Shown here: one piece after another, positions 1 through 11,512 of the stretch | Layout: each line of letters opens with the position of its first letter | How positions within the stretch are numbered: the stretch's first letter is position 1 | Notes under the pieces: generated by a model | Database searches by the model: none | Told to the model about the DNA's origin: nothing | Seen by the model: only the letters and a program-made list of their open reading frames with translations | Translations under genes and position numbers: made by a program | Assembly: GCA_034359265.1 (NCBI GenBank) | Contig: CP136891.1 | Coordinates: 46,244,001-46,308,000, forward strand | DNA: 64,000 bases | Origin: Canna indica | Taxonomy: Eukaryota; Streptophyta; Magnoliopsida; Zingiberales; Cannaceae | Direction of reading: 5' to 3'

Positions 1-284
1 TCATCCTCTAAGAAATCTAGAAATATAAATGTTTCAAGTAAGAATGTTCATGCACATCATCATCTTCATGTCAAGCATTCTAACATTAAATCTCATGAAA
101 AGAAAAAGTTTAATGGTCATTGCTTTTGTTGTGGTATCTTTGGCCATCCGATTTATGATTGTGCTTTTAAAAGAAATTCAATTGCTAAGACACTTTGGAT
201 TTCTAGGCCAACTCACCGTCAATGACCCAAAGTCATTTGGGTACCAAAGGTTTCTTGTTCTTCTGTAGGGGGAGCTACCACACA
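1..284 (+). pseudogene. Copia-type gag C-terminal fragment (zinc knuckle)
   Basis: Reading frame 1 enters from the window edge and encodes a His-rich linker followed by a CCHC zinc knuckle, CFCCGIFGHPIYDC, at 121-162. It then has a KxIWVPKV-type tail that closely resembles the end of the gag read on the minus strand at 8640-10288. An in-frame TGA at 223-225 breaks the tail; the frame then runs on to about 284. Nothing resembling protease, integrase or reverse transcriptase follows, so this is the end of a gag-only (or pol-deleted) LTR retrotransposon. In the family, gag packages the element RNA in cytoplasmic particles through the zinc knuckle. The upstream part lies outside the window. Confidence 0.75.
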
Positions 285-3127
285 AGGGTGAAAGAATGAT
301 GGTGTGTTGAAGTTGACCAAAGAGTTGAACGAAGGATCTTTATATGGTTACAACTTCAAGTTTTCACCTAGATGCCTCAGGTAAAATTGGCATCAAATAT
401 TTTGGTATCATCTTCTATCTAACTTTGATCCATTTTAGTTGAAGTTTATGATACTATATTACTATGCATAATTCGGTTGAAGTTTTGTCCACTCTTGATA
501 TGATTTCAAAAATATTTTTTATTTTGATTTCCGGTCTCTTCAAATACCTTGGTAGCCTATAAAGGGCTAATGCGACCTTGGGTTTCTAAATCGTAGGCTC
601 ATTGTGGCCTTTCAGTTTTCAACCAATAGGAAAGATTGGAGATCTCAATTTTCAAATATTTCATATTTTGAGATCTTTTGATTCATTTTGAATTCATGAA
701 AATTTATTTTGAAACGGGTTTCAAACTATTTAGCAAAGTGGACTTTGAAAATCATACTTCATTCTTCTCTTTACTATTTTGTTTGGGTTGCTTGCTAGTA
801 GCTTTATTTTCATTAAATCTACTAATGAAGTCTACTTGCAAGTTGAGAATGTTAATGGAAGACTATGCTATCATGAAGAAAATTGAAAAGTAAATGACAA
901 GTTTGGCAAAATTCACTTGAAAGAGATATGAGTTTGACTTTTGTTAAAATCTTACTTAATTAACTCAATAATTATGCTTGAATGATTTCTCTATGCTCAT
1001 GATTGATTATGCATGATAAATGTTTGAATTTTCATGAGTAGGAAATTTTTTAATAACTTAGGTCTTTTCATGATATCATGATATTAATGAAATTGCTCTA
1101 GGTTGAAATTCATATAAGAGACCTCATTTTGAGTTAGTGGATGACAAACATGTTTAGATACACATATCACATGATTGTAGGTATTTAAACTTGAAAATTC
1201 ATGTGTAGATGAACAAGGTGATAACTAGATCATTTTAGGGGACTTAAATTGAAAAGTTTGACCCAATTCAATAAATTGACTTGGACACTTCATTTTAAGT
1301 CCAAACCTCATAAACATGTTTAGAAATAGGTAATGACATATTCCCTTCCATTTAGAATGAAAAAATCATATGGATATGGATAAAAATGACATAGAGGTGA
1401 TTTCATGATTACCTCTTTTGAACCAAGTTGACCCAAGTCAACAAATTGACTTAAATGTCTCATTTTCAATCTATATTTGAGGAACATGTTTAGATTTACT
1501 CATTTTTGGTGTCCATAGGTTTAAATTTGAAAAACCATGAGTAAATGATAAGATTGACACTTAACAAGTTTCATGATAACTAGCTTAGTTTTGAATGAAA
1601 CCATGCTAGGTTTATATCTTGACTTAAGGACATAATTTTCATTCCAAACTTGACATAGACTCTTTACATTATCATTATGTGGTGTCATAAAAGTTTGAAT
1701 GAAAACTGGGCACGTTTTGAAAAATAACTAAAAATTACGAAAAAGCCATTGGAAATTTCAACATGTTCAGTTATCTTTAGAAAAATATAGAAAAATCATT
1801 TTTAACTAAATCTTAACACTATACTTTCATTGAAAAATCTAATTTGTTGTGTAAATTTTCAAAAAATTTCATCAAGAATATAATTTATAATGAAATTTTG
1901 ACATTGGATTTTTGAAACACAAAGTATCACTTCAAATACCCATTTTTCGAATACTTTGATTTTTGTCAAAAACTTCAAATAAAAACTCACGTATACCACT
2001 TTGATTCAATGTATAATATCAATCACATCATTGCTTGAGTAAAATTATTTCTAGGAATGATTTTGATAACTTGAATTATAGCTAGAAAATATCAATTTTT
2101 CATTGTAATCAAGATAAGATGAAAAATTAACTTAGAAATATCTTTTTAAGCCGAAACTTGACTCATATACGTAGATTCACTCATGTTAGATGTCTAGATG
2201 CCTAAGCTAGAGAAAACATGAGTAGATAGCAAAATTTGATACTTAGCCATTTTCATGTTTTCAAATCTATTTCGAATGAAACAGTGCTAAGTTAAAATTT
2301 TGACCAAAATGACATTATTTTCATTCCAAACTCGATAAACATGCTTTAAATGATTATATCCTGATATTTGGAAAGTTTGGATGAAAACTGAAAACTTTTG
2401 AAAAATATCTAATATTTATGAAAATGCCACTAGATTTTAGTTATTTTTAGAAAAATGCAAAAAATTGATTTTTGGTTGATTCTAGAAACTGCATGTTCAC
2501 TGAAAAATCTAGTCTATTATATAAAATTTCAAAAAAATCAGCTAAAATATGATTTATTAATGGTTTTTGAAATTGGATTTCCAAACTTTCAAGTATCATT
2601 CTTCCCAGATGTTCAATTTTCCGATACTTTGATTTTTGGTCCAATCTTCGTATGAGACTTCAAGTATGATATTTTGAATTCACTCTTGGTATCGTTCTAA
2701 TTATTTAGAGAGAAAAATCATTTCTAAAATGATTTTTGATATTTTGACCGATATTTGAAAATATCGATGCTTGAGTTTATACATGATTTCCGGATTCAGA
2801 TTTTAGCTATCATTCCTAGCTATCATGTATGAATTAGTGTTATATTAGATATTTGGTTTTCATCCCTTGAGTTGAGATCTTCATGCTTTATGAAAAATTC
2901 TTTTAGAGTCTCAATTTTGACTATAGATTGGCTTTTCTTACCCTTTTTGAGTGATGTCAAAAGGGGGAGAAAAATATAGGTAAATGGGAAGAAAATATAG
3001 AAAAACCATGCATATAGATACGAGTAGTTTATTTTCATAGATATGTATGTTCATAGGGGAGAAATCACATAATTGACTTCCTTTGTGCTTATATGAAAAT
3101 ATTTTCTTAAGGTTGTTTGTCATCATC
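285..3127 (+). other. non-coding internal region of plus-strand Copia element
   Basis: This AT-rich stretch between the gag end and the polypurine tract has no credible reading frame. It contains recurring loose motifs (for example runs like TTGACTTAAGTC and CATGTTTAGAT) seen again, inverted, at 62288-64000 and in a related form at 7152-8639. A second purine tract, AAAAGGGGGAGAAAAATA, lies near 2956-2973, before the main one. Several polypurine-like tracts upstream of the 3' LTR are known from plant sireviruses. That assignment is an inference; no pol is present to test it. Confidence 0.6.
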
Positions 3128-3141
3128 AAAAAGGGGGAGAT
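3128..3141 (+). other. polypurine tract of plus-strand element
   Basis: AAAAAGGGGGAGAT lies immediately before TGTACTAGAC, the apparent LTR start. The same tract in reverse complement is found at 7138-7151 next to the minus-strand element's LTR. In LTR retrotransposons this tract primes plus-strand DNA synthesis. Confidence 0.8.
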
Positions 3142-3420
3142 TGTACTAGACTCCAAAAGTTAGATTTTGATTCTTAAGGAATTTGATTTTTTAGATATTT
3201 TTATTGAATCCAAATGGCGGGTAATCCTTATATAATATTTATGTTTTAAACTTAAACTTAAGAAATATTATATAAGAAGACTTAGCGAAGACGAAACCCA
3301 GAAACGAACAATGAGTAGAAAACTCAGCCAAAACCATACTGATTTCTGGGTGCCGATCGATGGGTAGTGGACAGTTGATCTGTTGGGTGAATGTCCAAAC
3401 TAGAAGGAGGGATTGAATAG

Positions 3421-5962
3421 TGTAAGACTCGGAAAAAATTTCCAAATATAAAAATCTAATTTGGTGCAGCACGTCGGACCCAGGGTTAGTCGAGTCGAGC
3501 CTCGGAATCGCCTCGAGTAGAAGGTATGACTCGACTAATGATGTATGAAGTTAAATTAGTTAAATGACTCTTTCCTTTTATCCACTTATACCTTAATCAA
3601 GTTTAGATTGACTCGTGTTACGGATAGAGTCGGAACCCAAGTCGAACTTGGGCTGAGTCAAGTCAGTATTAAGTTGTACGGGGTAATTAAGGCATGTTAG
3701 ATGAGAGAATAAAATCCCACATCATAGTTGTCGTGTGACTCATCTAGGAGCCGCACAAGGCAGCGCATAGGGAGAGGGGGAGAAGGGGCAAGGAGGAGAG
3801 ATCTTGGTCGATCCAGGATTCGTGTCATCGCCGAAAGATTCGAGGTCGTCAACACCTGATCCTTCATCTTCCTCAAGCAAAGGTGAGTGGTTGAATTCGG
3901 TGGATTGGGGGAGGCGGGTAGCCGAACCCCTAGATTTGCTAGGCTTCATTTTCTCGCGAGTCTCCGTCAATCCTTGGTATCGGGATTGTTTATTCGCTGC
4001 TTTCCATTGATTATTGTCGGATCGTCATGGTTTCTCGTTGATTCTTTGAGTAATAGGGCTGCCGAACCAAGGGAAAAGGGGAAAGGTCATGCCAAAATTT
4101 TCCCCAATTCCCTTGACAGAAGTAGAGCCCTCGGATGATCTTAATTTCATGAATAGTGTGTTCATAGTTGTTGTCTACAAGTGTTGATGGAACTCATCTT
4201 CCCTAAGGCCTATAGGTTCAGCCGAGGAACCTCAAAGATCTATGATCAAGGCTCGGCCGAGTATAGGGGGAGGGGTAAATTGGTCAAAGCGCAACTAGGA
4301 TATAGCAGAGATAATGAATTAGGGTTGGGGTTAATCCTCCTCTTCCCTTTCTACCCTAAGAGGCACGGCCGAGCAAGGTTCATCTTGCTCAAGGCTCAGC
4401 CGAGCCTAGGGGGAGGGAGAGGGTGAGCTTTAGATGGTAAATTCCATAGTTAGAGTCGCAAACAATAGAGACATGATGACACATAGGAAAGACTCTAACT
4501 ACATAAAGCTATTTTATTGATGCGTGTGATTTTAGGAATGATAGTATAGCGTCCATCCTTAGATCATTCCTCCTTAAATTTTTGAAATGATGTGATATTT
4601 TTACCATGCTTAACAATACATGCCTTGTTGAATCCATTGCTGTCGTACCATGCTAGATAAGCTGTTTCATATTGAATTTAATTCTGAATGCGGTATTAAA
4701 TGTTTATCGTTGAATCTCGTAGTTATACATGGTAGTTGTTGTGAATTATAATTACATTTCTTTTATGTAAATGGGTGAAATTCCAAGTCCGATTCACAAA
4801 ATTCTTCACCCAAGGTAGCGTATGACTCTAGATAACATGTAGGACTTTGCAAGGTACATATTAGATATGGAAACTAATCTAGGAAATGACACAACTACTA
4901 GGACTTCTTGTATTCATAATTGTAAATCTAGAATTATTAGTTGTACACATTTTCGGAAGGGTAACATTGAATTATTGACCCAGCAGGCTGGATTGGGGCC
5001 GGTTACGGGCAACTGCCCGAAGTGTATATAAGGAAACTCTAGGACATCTTGATTGTGTGATGTGATTGCGATGGTCTGCCGAGAAGCATGGGTGGTCGAA
5101 AATGACCAATGCTTGACTCGGCTAGTGATTGGGTCTTGAGATGCACCAGCGGGCCTGCTAGGTGGCAGACCCCAGTTGGGTGGGACTAGCTATCCCTACC
5201 CCAGACGGTGTCAGGAGACTAGTAGACCATCCTAGTTGATGGCCCGGGATTTCTTGACTACATCTTGATATGGTGTGGCTCGAGCGGCCAGTGTGATTCT
5301 ACCTTGTATGGTAGGGCCAAGTATATTCGAAAATTCTAGACCATAAGTAAGCCCTAAGGGCTGGATGCCAAGTGGCTTAATTAGGTCGTTATGGCAGGTT
5401 TCTCTCAAATATGGTCTATATAAAACGACCCATGGTATCGGTAGTTATATCAAAAGTAACTTACCTCCATGTCTACATACTATGTTGCCTTATATGTTTA
5501 TGCATGCTTAATTGAAGATTATGTGGAGGTTCGGAAGAACTGCTCACTGAGTCCCAAGTGGACTCACGGTTTGTTTCTTTTTGTTTTGCAGAGCATGATC
5601 AATGATTTGAGGCTTGTCGTCATGGTGTAGCTAGAGGGCAGCGGTGGTGCCAAATCTCGTAGCGGCATCCTTTAGTCATAGTCCAGTTGTTGTGTTGTCA
5701 TTTTTCATACACTAAGAGTTATTGTTTTTTTTAAAAGCTTGTAATAAACTTTGAACTTGAGATGTTGCAGTTGTGTCGATGTTAGCTTTTCTCCTTTGGT
5801 TTGAAAAACATATTTGTGAACTTTGAAAATTTAAATAAAAATTGCATTGTGTTTTCTTTTATTCGATGTGTTCTGGTTTTCTTGATGGTCAGTGTAGGTA
5901 GTAGACTACAGGGTAGTATGTAGACCCTGGCCGGTCACACAACCCTCAAATGGGGTGTGACA
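3421..5962 (+). mobile_element. 2.54-kb Ty3-type solo LTR
   Basis: The element starts TGTAAGACTCGG and ends GGGGTGTGACA, flanked by a perfect 5-bp duplication AATAG at 3416-3420 and 5963-5967. It has no internal domain, so it is a solo LTR left by LTR-LTR recombination. The length and the TGTAA...TGTGACA termini resemble the long-LTR Tekay/Del chromoviruses (inference). It contains palindromic CTCGGCCGAG-like motifs near 4251 and 4390, TATA-like sequences near 5024 and 5418, an AATAAA at about 5745, and splice-like signals at 3883 and 5591. Related LTR pieces lie at 16885-19050, 57136-57201, 61020-61740 and 62210-62287. Confidence 0.9.
3883..5591 (+). other. putative LTR-internal intron
   Basis: A good donor, AAAG|GTGAGTGGTT, follows a purine-rich leader. 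A good acceptor, TTTGTTTCTTTTTGTTTTGCAG|AGC (shown as signal only), ends at 5591 after a pyrimidine run. Equivalent signals occur at 17027/18673 and, on the minus strand, at 22626/20485 in other long LTRs of this class. Splicing is inferred from the conserved signals, not shown. Confidence 0.45.
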
Positions 5963-7137
5963 AATAGTGTGTATGTACTTTTGCATTTAGTTGAATTCGT
6001 TTTGGTTTTAATCAACTCAAACTACCTTATTCAAGTTTCTTGATTCTTAGTGTGACTAGATGCAATTACAATTAAATCGAGCACAAGTAAAAATTAAACA
6101 GAGTAATCAAGATAGCAATGCTAATACGAAATATATAGTGGTTCGGCCAAACCCGCCTACTCCACTACCTTGGCTCCTCACCAAGGATTTCTAACCTTAA
6201 CACTTTATAGATTGATAGTTTTTCTAAGAATACAATGAGGACTTATCCCTCAACCCTAGAGGCGGGTCTCAACACCTATTCTCTATCAAAAACAACAATC
6301 TACAGGACACCAAGTTGTTTACTCTCACTCCTTGCAAGCTACCCTTAAAATCTATACAAAGCAATAGGAAAACAATATTAATGGAGCTTAAATATAAAGA
6401 CAAACTTGATGAAGCTCCAACGCGTCTCCTCCGAGCACTTCAAGGCTTCGAGTATGAATTTCTCGGTGAAATCAATGCTTGATGAAGTGAGCAGGGATTA
6501 GGGCACAAGATGAACCCTTTTAGGCAAAAAAACTCTTAGGATGGACTCTATGAAGATCAAGAGAAGTGGGGAGGCTGTAATAGGACTCCTATTTATAAGC
6601 CAAGAGGAGGAGGCCAAAGAAAGAGCCGTTGCAATGGGCAAAAAATTGCCCGTTGACTCCGCCAGGTTGGTGGCCGACCGATAGCCGATCGATCGACCAA
6701 GCAAACTACCACCGAACCGGAGCCTTCTGTCCGATTATGGGCTTCATCAGTCGATGGTCGGCTGATGGGCCGGTCAACCGGCCATCTATCGCCCATCGAC
6801 CACCCATCGACCGAAACCCAAGATTTGCTAATTTTTGCTGATTTGTCGCGCGATGTTTGTTTCCGAGTTTCGCCTTCGAGATTTGACTTGGAATTTATTA
6901 CAATCAGGTTTGGGTTGATATCCTAGAGGCATATTACATTAATTTCTATTTCTAATCTTAAGAATCTACGTGATCGTCGTCAGAGCCGTGTTTCTCGTTT
7001 CTTAGCATTTTTCGAACGAAGTTTGCACACGTATTGTTCCTATCAATCTGGACTCAAACACTTGATAAACTCATTAGAATAAGTTTGTTGTCATCAAAAT
7101 CAATATGGTGACCAAGGTTGAAATCCTTAGGCCAACA

Positions 7138-7151
7138 ATCTCCCCCTTTTT
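7138..7151 (-). other. polypurine tract of gag-only element
   Basis: The minus strand reads AAAAAGGGGGAGAT directly before TGTTGG of the LTR. Further purine tracts on the same strand occur near 7230, 7260 and 7300 (plus strand CTCCCCC or CTCCCTTTT), giving a cluster of polypurine-like motifs. Confidence 0.8.
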
Positions 7152-8639
7152 GATGATGACAAACTTCTTAATAAATTAATTAAGGAATGTATCAACAAGC
7201 ATAGCATTTTATCAAGTGAGTGTATAATGCTCCCCCTATCAACATGCATATCTAGAATAAGCTCCCCCTAACTATATGCATGTCTATGTCTAAATTCTCT
7301 CCCTTTTGACATCAACCAAAAACGGCCTAAGTTAAGCATTTCTAGGCTCCCCTTAAGTTACCCAATGACAAGTATTAACCATACAGATTCTCGAGAATAC
7401 TTTGGAATAATAAGCAGAAAGATATCATAAGTGTCAAGATATATCAAGAGGGTTATAAACAATCGACTATGGGATATTCGAAAGCCATTTAATCGATAAA
7501 GACTAAGTTTTTAATTTTTGATAAAGATGAACCCAAAATCATAAAGAATTGAATTCTCAATGAAACTTTTTGAAACTTTTTCAGCGGAAACTAGATTTTT
7601 CAAGTGAAGTGCTAAAATAGGAATTTTCCAAAAATTTATTTTTTACATTTTTCAATAAATTGCTGAAATTTTTAGATTTTTGTTTTATCGAAAGATACTC
7701 ATTTTTCACAATAATTTCTAATTTTGATCAAACATGTATATGACTAAGATATGATCATTCTAACCATGTATACCAATTTTGAATTGCTAAAAAGAGTCCC
7801 AAATATTACTCAAATGACTTGACACAATTTTGATCAAGAATCAGCATGATATATCAAGAAATTGTCTACATGTCAATTTCCTAAGTACTCATGAATTTTC
7901 ATATAGACACAATTAAGTACTTTATCATGAGCAAGGTGCAAGAGTCTCTACATGCTTTATGAAGTATCATACTACATGATGCAAAGGTGAAACTAATACC
8001 TCATAGAATTTTCAAGTGTTTAGCATGTGTTCTCTATAACATTTGCCTCCTAATTAATGCTCAACTTGCAAGAAATTGAATCATAAATAGCATAATAGAT
8101 ATTTTCTTACTTAGCAAGTTCATAAACTAGATAGCAAAGGAAAGTCAAGTTTATTTCTCAAAAGTCGATCAAGTTTTGCTAACTACTGGGGATTCATTTC
8201 TCAAAATACAATCAAAAATAAAATCAAAATGAATCAAGGAGATCTCAAGAAGTGAAAATATTTTAAAATCAAGATCTCAAACCCTTCCTAAGGTTGAAAA
8301 CCAACACGGCCACAATTAGCCAAGATTTCAAAACAAAAGGTCGCATAGACACATTATAGGTCAAAATGGCCTCCAAGGAGACCGAAAATAAAGTGAAAAA
8401 TTAAAATTCAAACTTGATACCACAAAGATGTTAATCAAAGATAAACAAGTAGAATCAAGTATCAAGTGAATACTAAATAAAGCAAATTCACAATTCATCA
8501 AACACCAATAGTAATGTAGGCAAGAATAGAGTTAGGAGCTAATACCGATTATATTTGTCACGAAGTTGCAATCAAGTTAATTCCTCTTTCTTTAATTCCC
8601 AAGCAACTTCAAGCCATCATTGTGTGATTGTGTCTTCAT
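7152..8639 (-). other. non-coding internal region of gag-only element
   Basis: No reading frame of note. The minus strand carries several polypurine-like tracts close to the LTR and then AT-rich sequence related to 285-3127 and 62288-64000. A pol gene would be expected here in an autonomous relative; none is visible. Confidence 0.65.
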
Positions 8640-10288
8640 TTAAGAGTAGTGTCTCCCCCTATATTCAAGCATGAAAACTTTGGTATGCAAAAATTTTTGG
8701 GTCCTTGGGGGGTTAGAAACTTTTGGAACCCAAAGTGATTTAGCAGTGGAGTTCCTTTTCAATACACAATCCCTAACCATATGTCCAAACATGCCACAAC
8801 ATAGACAATGACCCTTAAATCTAGTAGATGCATGAGGATGGACATGAATATGAGAATGAGCATGAGAGGATGCTTTAGCATTTGAACCATAAGTAATCTT
8901 AGAGGAAAGATTTTGCAGATGATTCATTTTATCATTTAAAGAATATAACTCGATTTTTAATGATAACATGCCAACATTTAAATTTTTAATTTGTAAGCAT
9001 AATGAGGCATTTTCAATTTTCAATGAGTCATTCAAATTTTGTAGATCTATATTTTTCTTTTCTAAGGAACTTTTATCATTTTCCAAGAATCCAACTTTTC
9101 TTTTCAAATCATTACAAGAAAGCAAGAAATCATCATTTTCTTGTTCTAACAACTTATTTTCCTTTCTAAGTTCCTTAAATCTTTTTCTAATAATATTAAA
9201 TTCTTCATACATATGTTCAATTTCATTTTCCAATTCTATACAGGTAAAAATATTTTCACCTATAGTAATAGTGGGTACCTCATTGTCCTTTGTCATGAAG
9301 TAAAGGTTTGCATTCTCCCTTGAGCTTTCTTCCCCACTTGAAAGTGATGATGACTCACTTTCATCCCAAGTGGCCATTAGTGCTTTCTTCTTCATCCTTC
9401 TTCTTTTATCTTTCATTGAGGATGATGGGGAGGTAATCTTGGACTTAGGACAATCGGTTTCCAAATGTCCAGGCTTGTTGCATTGGAAGCACATGTGTCT
9501 ATTTTTGCCCTTCTTCTTCTTGAGAGGCTTTCCCATAAGTTCCATCAACATCCTCCCAATGTGGATCATCTCTTCTTGGTAATCGGATTCTTCATTCTCC
9601 AATGATGATGATGATGTCCTATCACCATATGATGCTTTTAAGGCAACGTTTTTGTCCTCCCTTTTTCCCCTCATATGAATCTCATGGGTCATGAGAGATC
9701 CAATGTGTTCAGTGAGCTTCATGGTGCCAAGATTCTTGGCCTCCATGATAGCAATCACCTTTAGCTCCCATGCTTTGGGAAGCGATCGAAGAATCTTCCT
9801 CACTCTTTCTTCTTCTTGTATGTCCCTTCCAAGGTTAGTCAAAGCATTCACAATATTTTGAAAGTGGGCATACATGTCATCTATGGTATCATGAGTATGC
9901 ATTTTAAAGAGTTCATAATCATGCACAAGCAAATTAATTTTAGACTCTTTAACTTGGGAAGTCCCCTCAAGAGTAATTTCTAAAACATGCCAAATTTTAA
10001 AAGCGGATCTACAACATGATATTGTATCGAATTCATTTATAGATAAACCACAATGTAAGCATTCATTGCTTTAGCATTAGAATTAAATAATTTGATCTCT
10101 TCTTGAGACCAATCATCCATGCTCTTGGAGGGTAGTTCATAATCTACATGGATAGTTCTCCAAGCATCTAATCCAAGGGATAGCAAGAAAATACTCATCC
10201 TAGTATTCCAATAAGGGTAGTTGTTTCCATCAAATAGAGGAGGTACATGAGTTGAAGACCCTTGACCTAGTGTGATATTTGATGTCAT
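8640..10288 (-). pseudogene. Copia-type gag, nearly intact, one frameshift
   Basis: The frame starts at ATG 10288 and opens with a UBN2-like gag N-terminus (PPLFDGNNYPYWNTRM). Near 10056-10060 one base is missing compared with the homologous gag at 58911, so the frame shifts after about 78 codons. It continues in the next frame and is open to 8640; the main open part is 430 codons from 9932. That part has a zinc knuckle CFQCNKPGHLETDC (residues 148-161), a long Lys/Glu/Leu-rich region likely to form coiled coil (about 225-350), and a second knuckle CLCCGMFGHMVRDC (376-389). A long gag with coiled coil and two knuckles is known from sireviruses. The protein would form particles and bind element RNA. 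It has no fused protease. Confidence 0.85.
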
Positions 10289-10327
10289 AAGTGTAGGATA
10301 GATGGTTAAACCTAAGCCTACAACCTT

Positions 10328-10341
10328 GTTCTAATACCAAA
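10328..10341 (-). other. primer binding site (initiator-Met tRNA type)
   Basis: The minus strand reads TTTGGTATTAGAAC directly after the LTR end CCAACA. It resembles the usual plant PBS TGGTATCAGAGC, complementary to the 3' end of initiator-Met tRNA, with a few changes. Confidence 0.8.
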
Positions 10342-11512
10342 TGTTGGATGAATGTCCACATTAGAAGGGGGGGTTGAATAGTTTGTATGTACTTTTGCAT
10401 TTAATTGAATTCTTTTTAGTTTTAATCAACTCAAACAACCCGATTCAAGTTTCTTGATTCTTAGTGCGACTAGATGCAATTACAATTAAAACGAGCACAA
10501 GTAAGAATTAAATAGAGCAATCAAGATAGCAATGCAAACACGGAATATATAGTGGTTCAGCTAAACTTGCCTACTCCACTACCTTGGCTCCTCACCAAGG
10601 ATTTCTAACCTTAACACTTTATAGATTGATAGTTTTTCTAAGAATACAATGAGGACTTATCCCTCAACCCTAGAGGCGGGCATCAACACATGTTCTCTAG
10701 CAAAAACAATAATCTACAAGACACCAAGTTACACGCACACCTTGCAAGTTACCCTCAAAATCGATACAAAGCAATAGGAAAACAATATTAATGGAGCTTA
10801 AATGTAAAGACAAACTTGATGAAGCTCCAACACATCTCCTCCGAGCACTTCAAGGCTTCGAGAATGAATTTCTAGGTGAAATCAACGCTTCATGAAGTGA
10901 GGAGGGATTAGGTCACAAGATCAACTCTTTTAGGCTCAAAAACTCTTAGGATGGACTCTATAAAGATCAAGAGAGGTGGTATAGGACTCCTATTTATAAG
11001 CCAAGAGGAGGAGGCCAAAAAAAGAGTCATTGCAACGGGCAAAAAATTCCCCATTGACGTCGCCCGGTTGGTGGCCGGCCGATGGACGGTCGATCGGCCG
11101 AGCGACCGGCCACCGACTAGAGCCCTCCATTTGATTCTAGGCTTCTTCGGTCGATGGCTGGCTGATGGGCCGGTCGGTTAGCCGTCGACCGCCCATGGGC
11201 CGAAACTATGGCTTTGTTGAGTTCTGCTGATTTGTCGTGTGATGTTTGTTTATGAGTTTTGACTTGGAATTTATTACAATCAGATTTGAGTTGATATCCT
11301 AAAGGCATATTACATTAATTTCTATTTCTAATTCGAGGGATCTACGCGATCATCGTCGAAGCCATTTTTGACGTTTCTTGGCATTTTTCGAACAAAGTTC
11401 GCACGCGTATTGTTCCATCAACCTCAACTCAAACACTTGATAAACTCATTAGAGTAAGTTTGTTATCATCAAAATCAAGATGGTGAACAAGGTTGAAAAC
11501 CTTAGGCCAATA
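10342..11512 (-). repeat. 5' LTR of gag-only element
   Basis: This 1171-bp LTR begins on the minus strand after CCAATA/CCTTAGGCC at about 11512 and ends TCCAACA at 10342. A minus-strand TATA-like GGCTTATAAATAGG near 10990-11002 marks the probable promoter. Just upstream of it on that strand are several GTCGACC/TCGATCG-type palindromes. It pairs with the interrupted LTR at 3381-7137. Confidence 0.85.

Larger units (their letters stand above)
3381..7137 (-). repeat. 3' LTR of gag-only element, interrupted
   Basis: This LTR is present as 3381-3420 and 5963-7137. The short left piece begins TGTTGGGTGAATGTCC and matches the start of the other LTR at 10342. The rest resumes at about 5963 with TAGTGTGTATGTAC, matching 10380 onward. 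It contains the same block of ACTTTATAGATTGATAG and a minus-strand TATA-like TTATAAAT near 6592-6600. The gap is filled by a solo LTR with its own target duplication. Confidence 0.85.
3381..11512 (-). mobile_element. Copia-type gag-only LTR retrotransposon (non-autonomous)
   Basis: Read on the minus strand the order is LTR (10342-11512), PBS, gag (10288 to 8640), 1.5 kb without coding capacity, polypurine tract (7138-7151) and a second LTR (7137 down to 3381). The second LTR is split by a Ty3-type solo LTR. LTR ends are TGTTGG/CCAACA, one end decayed to CCAATA. No protease, integrase, RT or RNase H is visible, so the element would need enzymes from a relative. The layout matches elements described as TR-GAGs (terminal-repeat elements with only a GAG domain). 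The two LTRs differ at about 19 of 195 bases compared by eye near their 3' ends, so the insertion is not very recent. Confidence 0.85.

Noticed and set aside
8640..9932. 430-codon frame as a host protein
   Set aside because: Zinc knuckles, coiled coil, flanking LTRs, PBS and polypurine tract show it is retrotransposon gag.
10328..10341. PBS sequences as tRNA genes
   Set aside because: They match only the 3' end complement of a tRNA and are placed exactly next to LTR ends; no cloverleaf is present.
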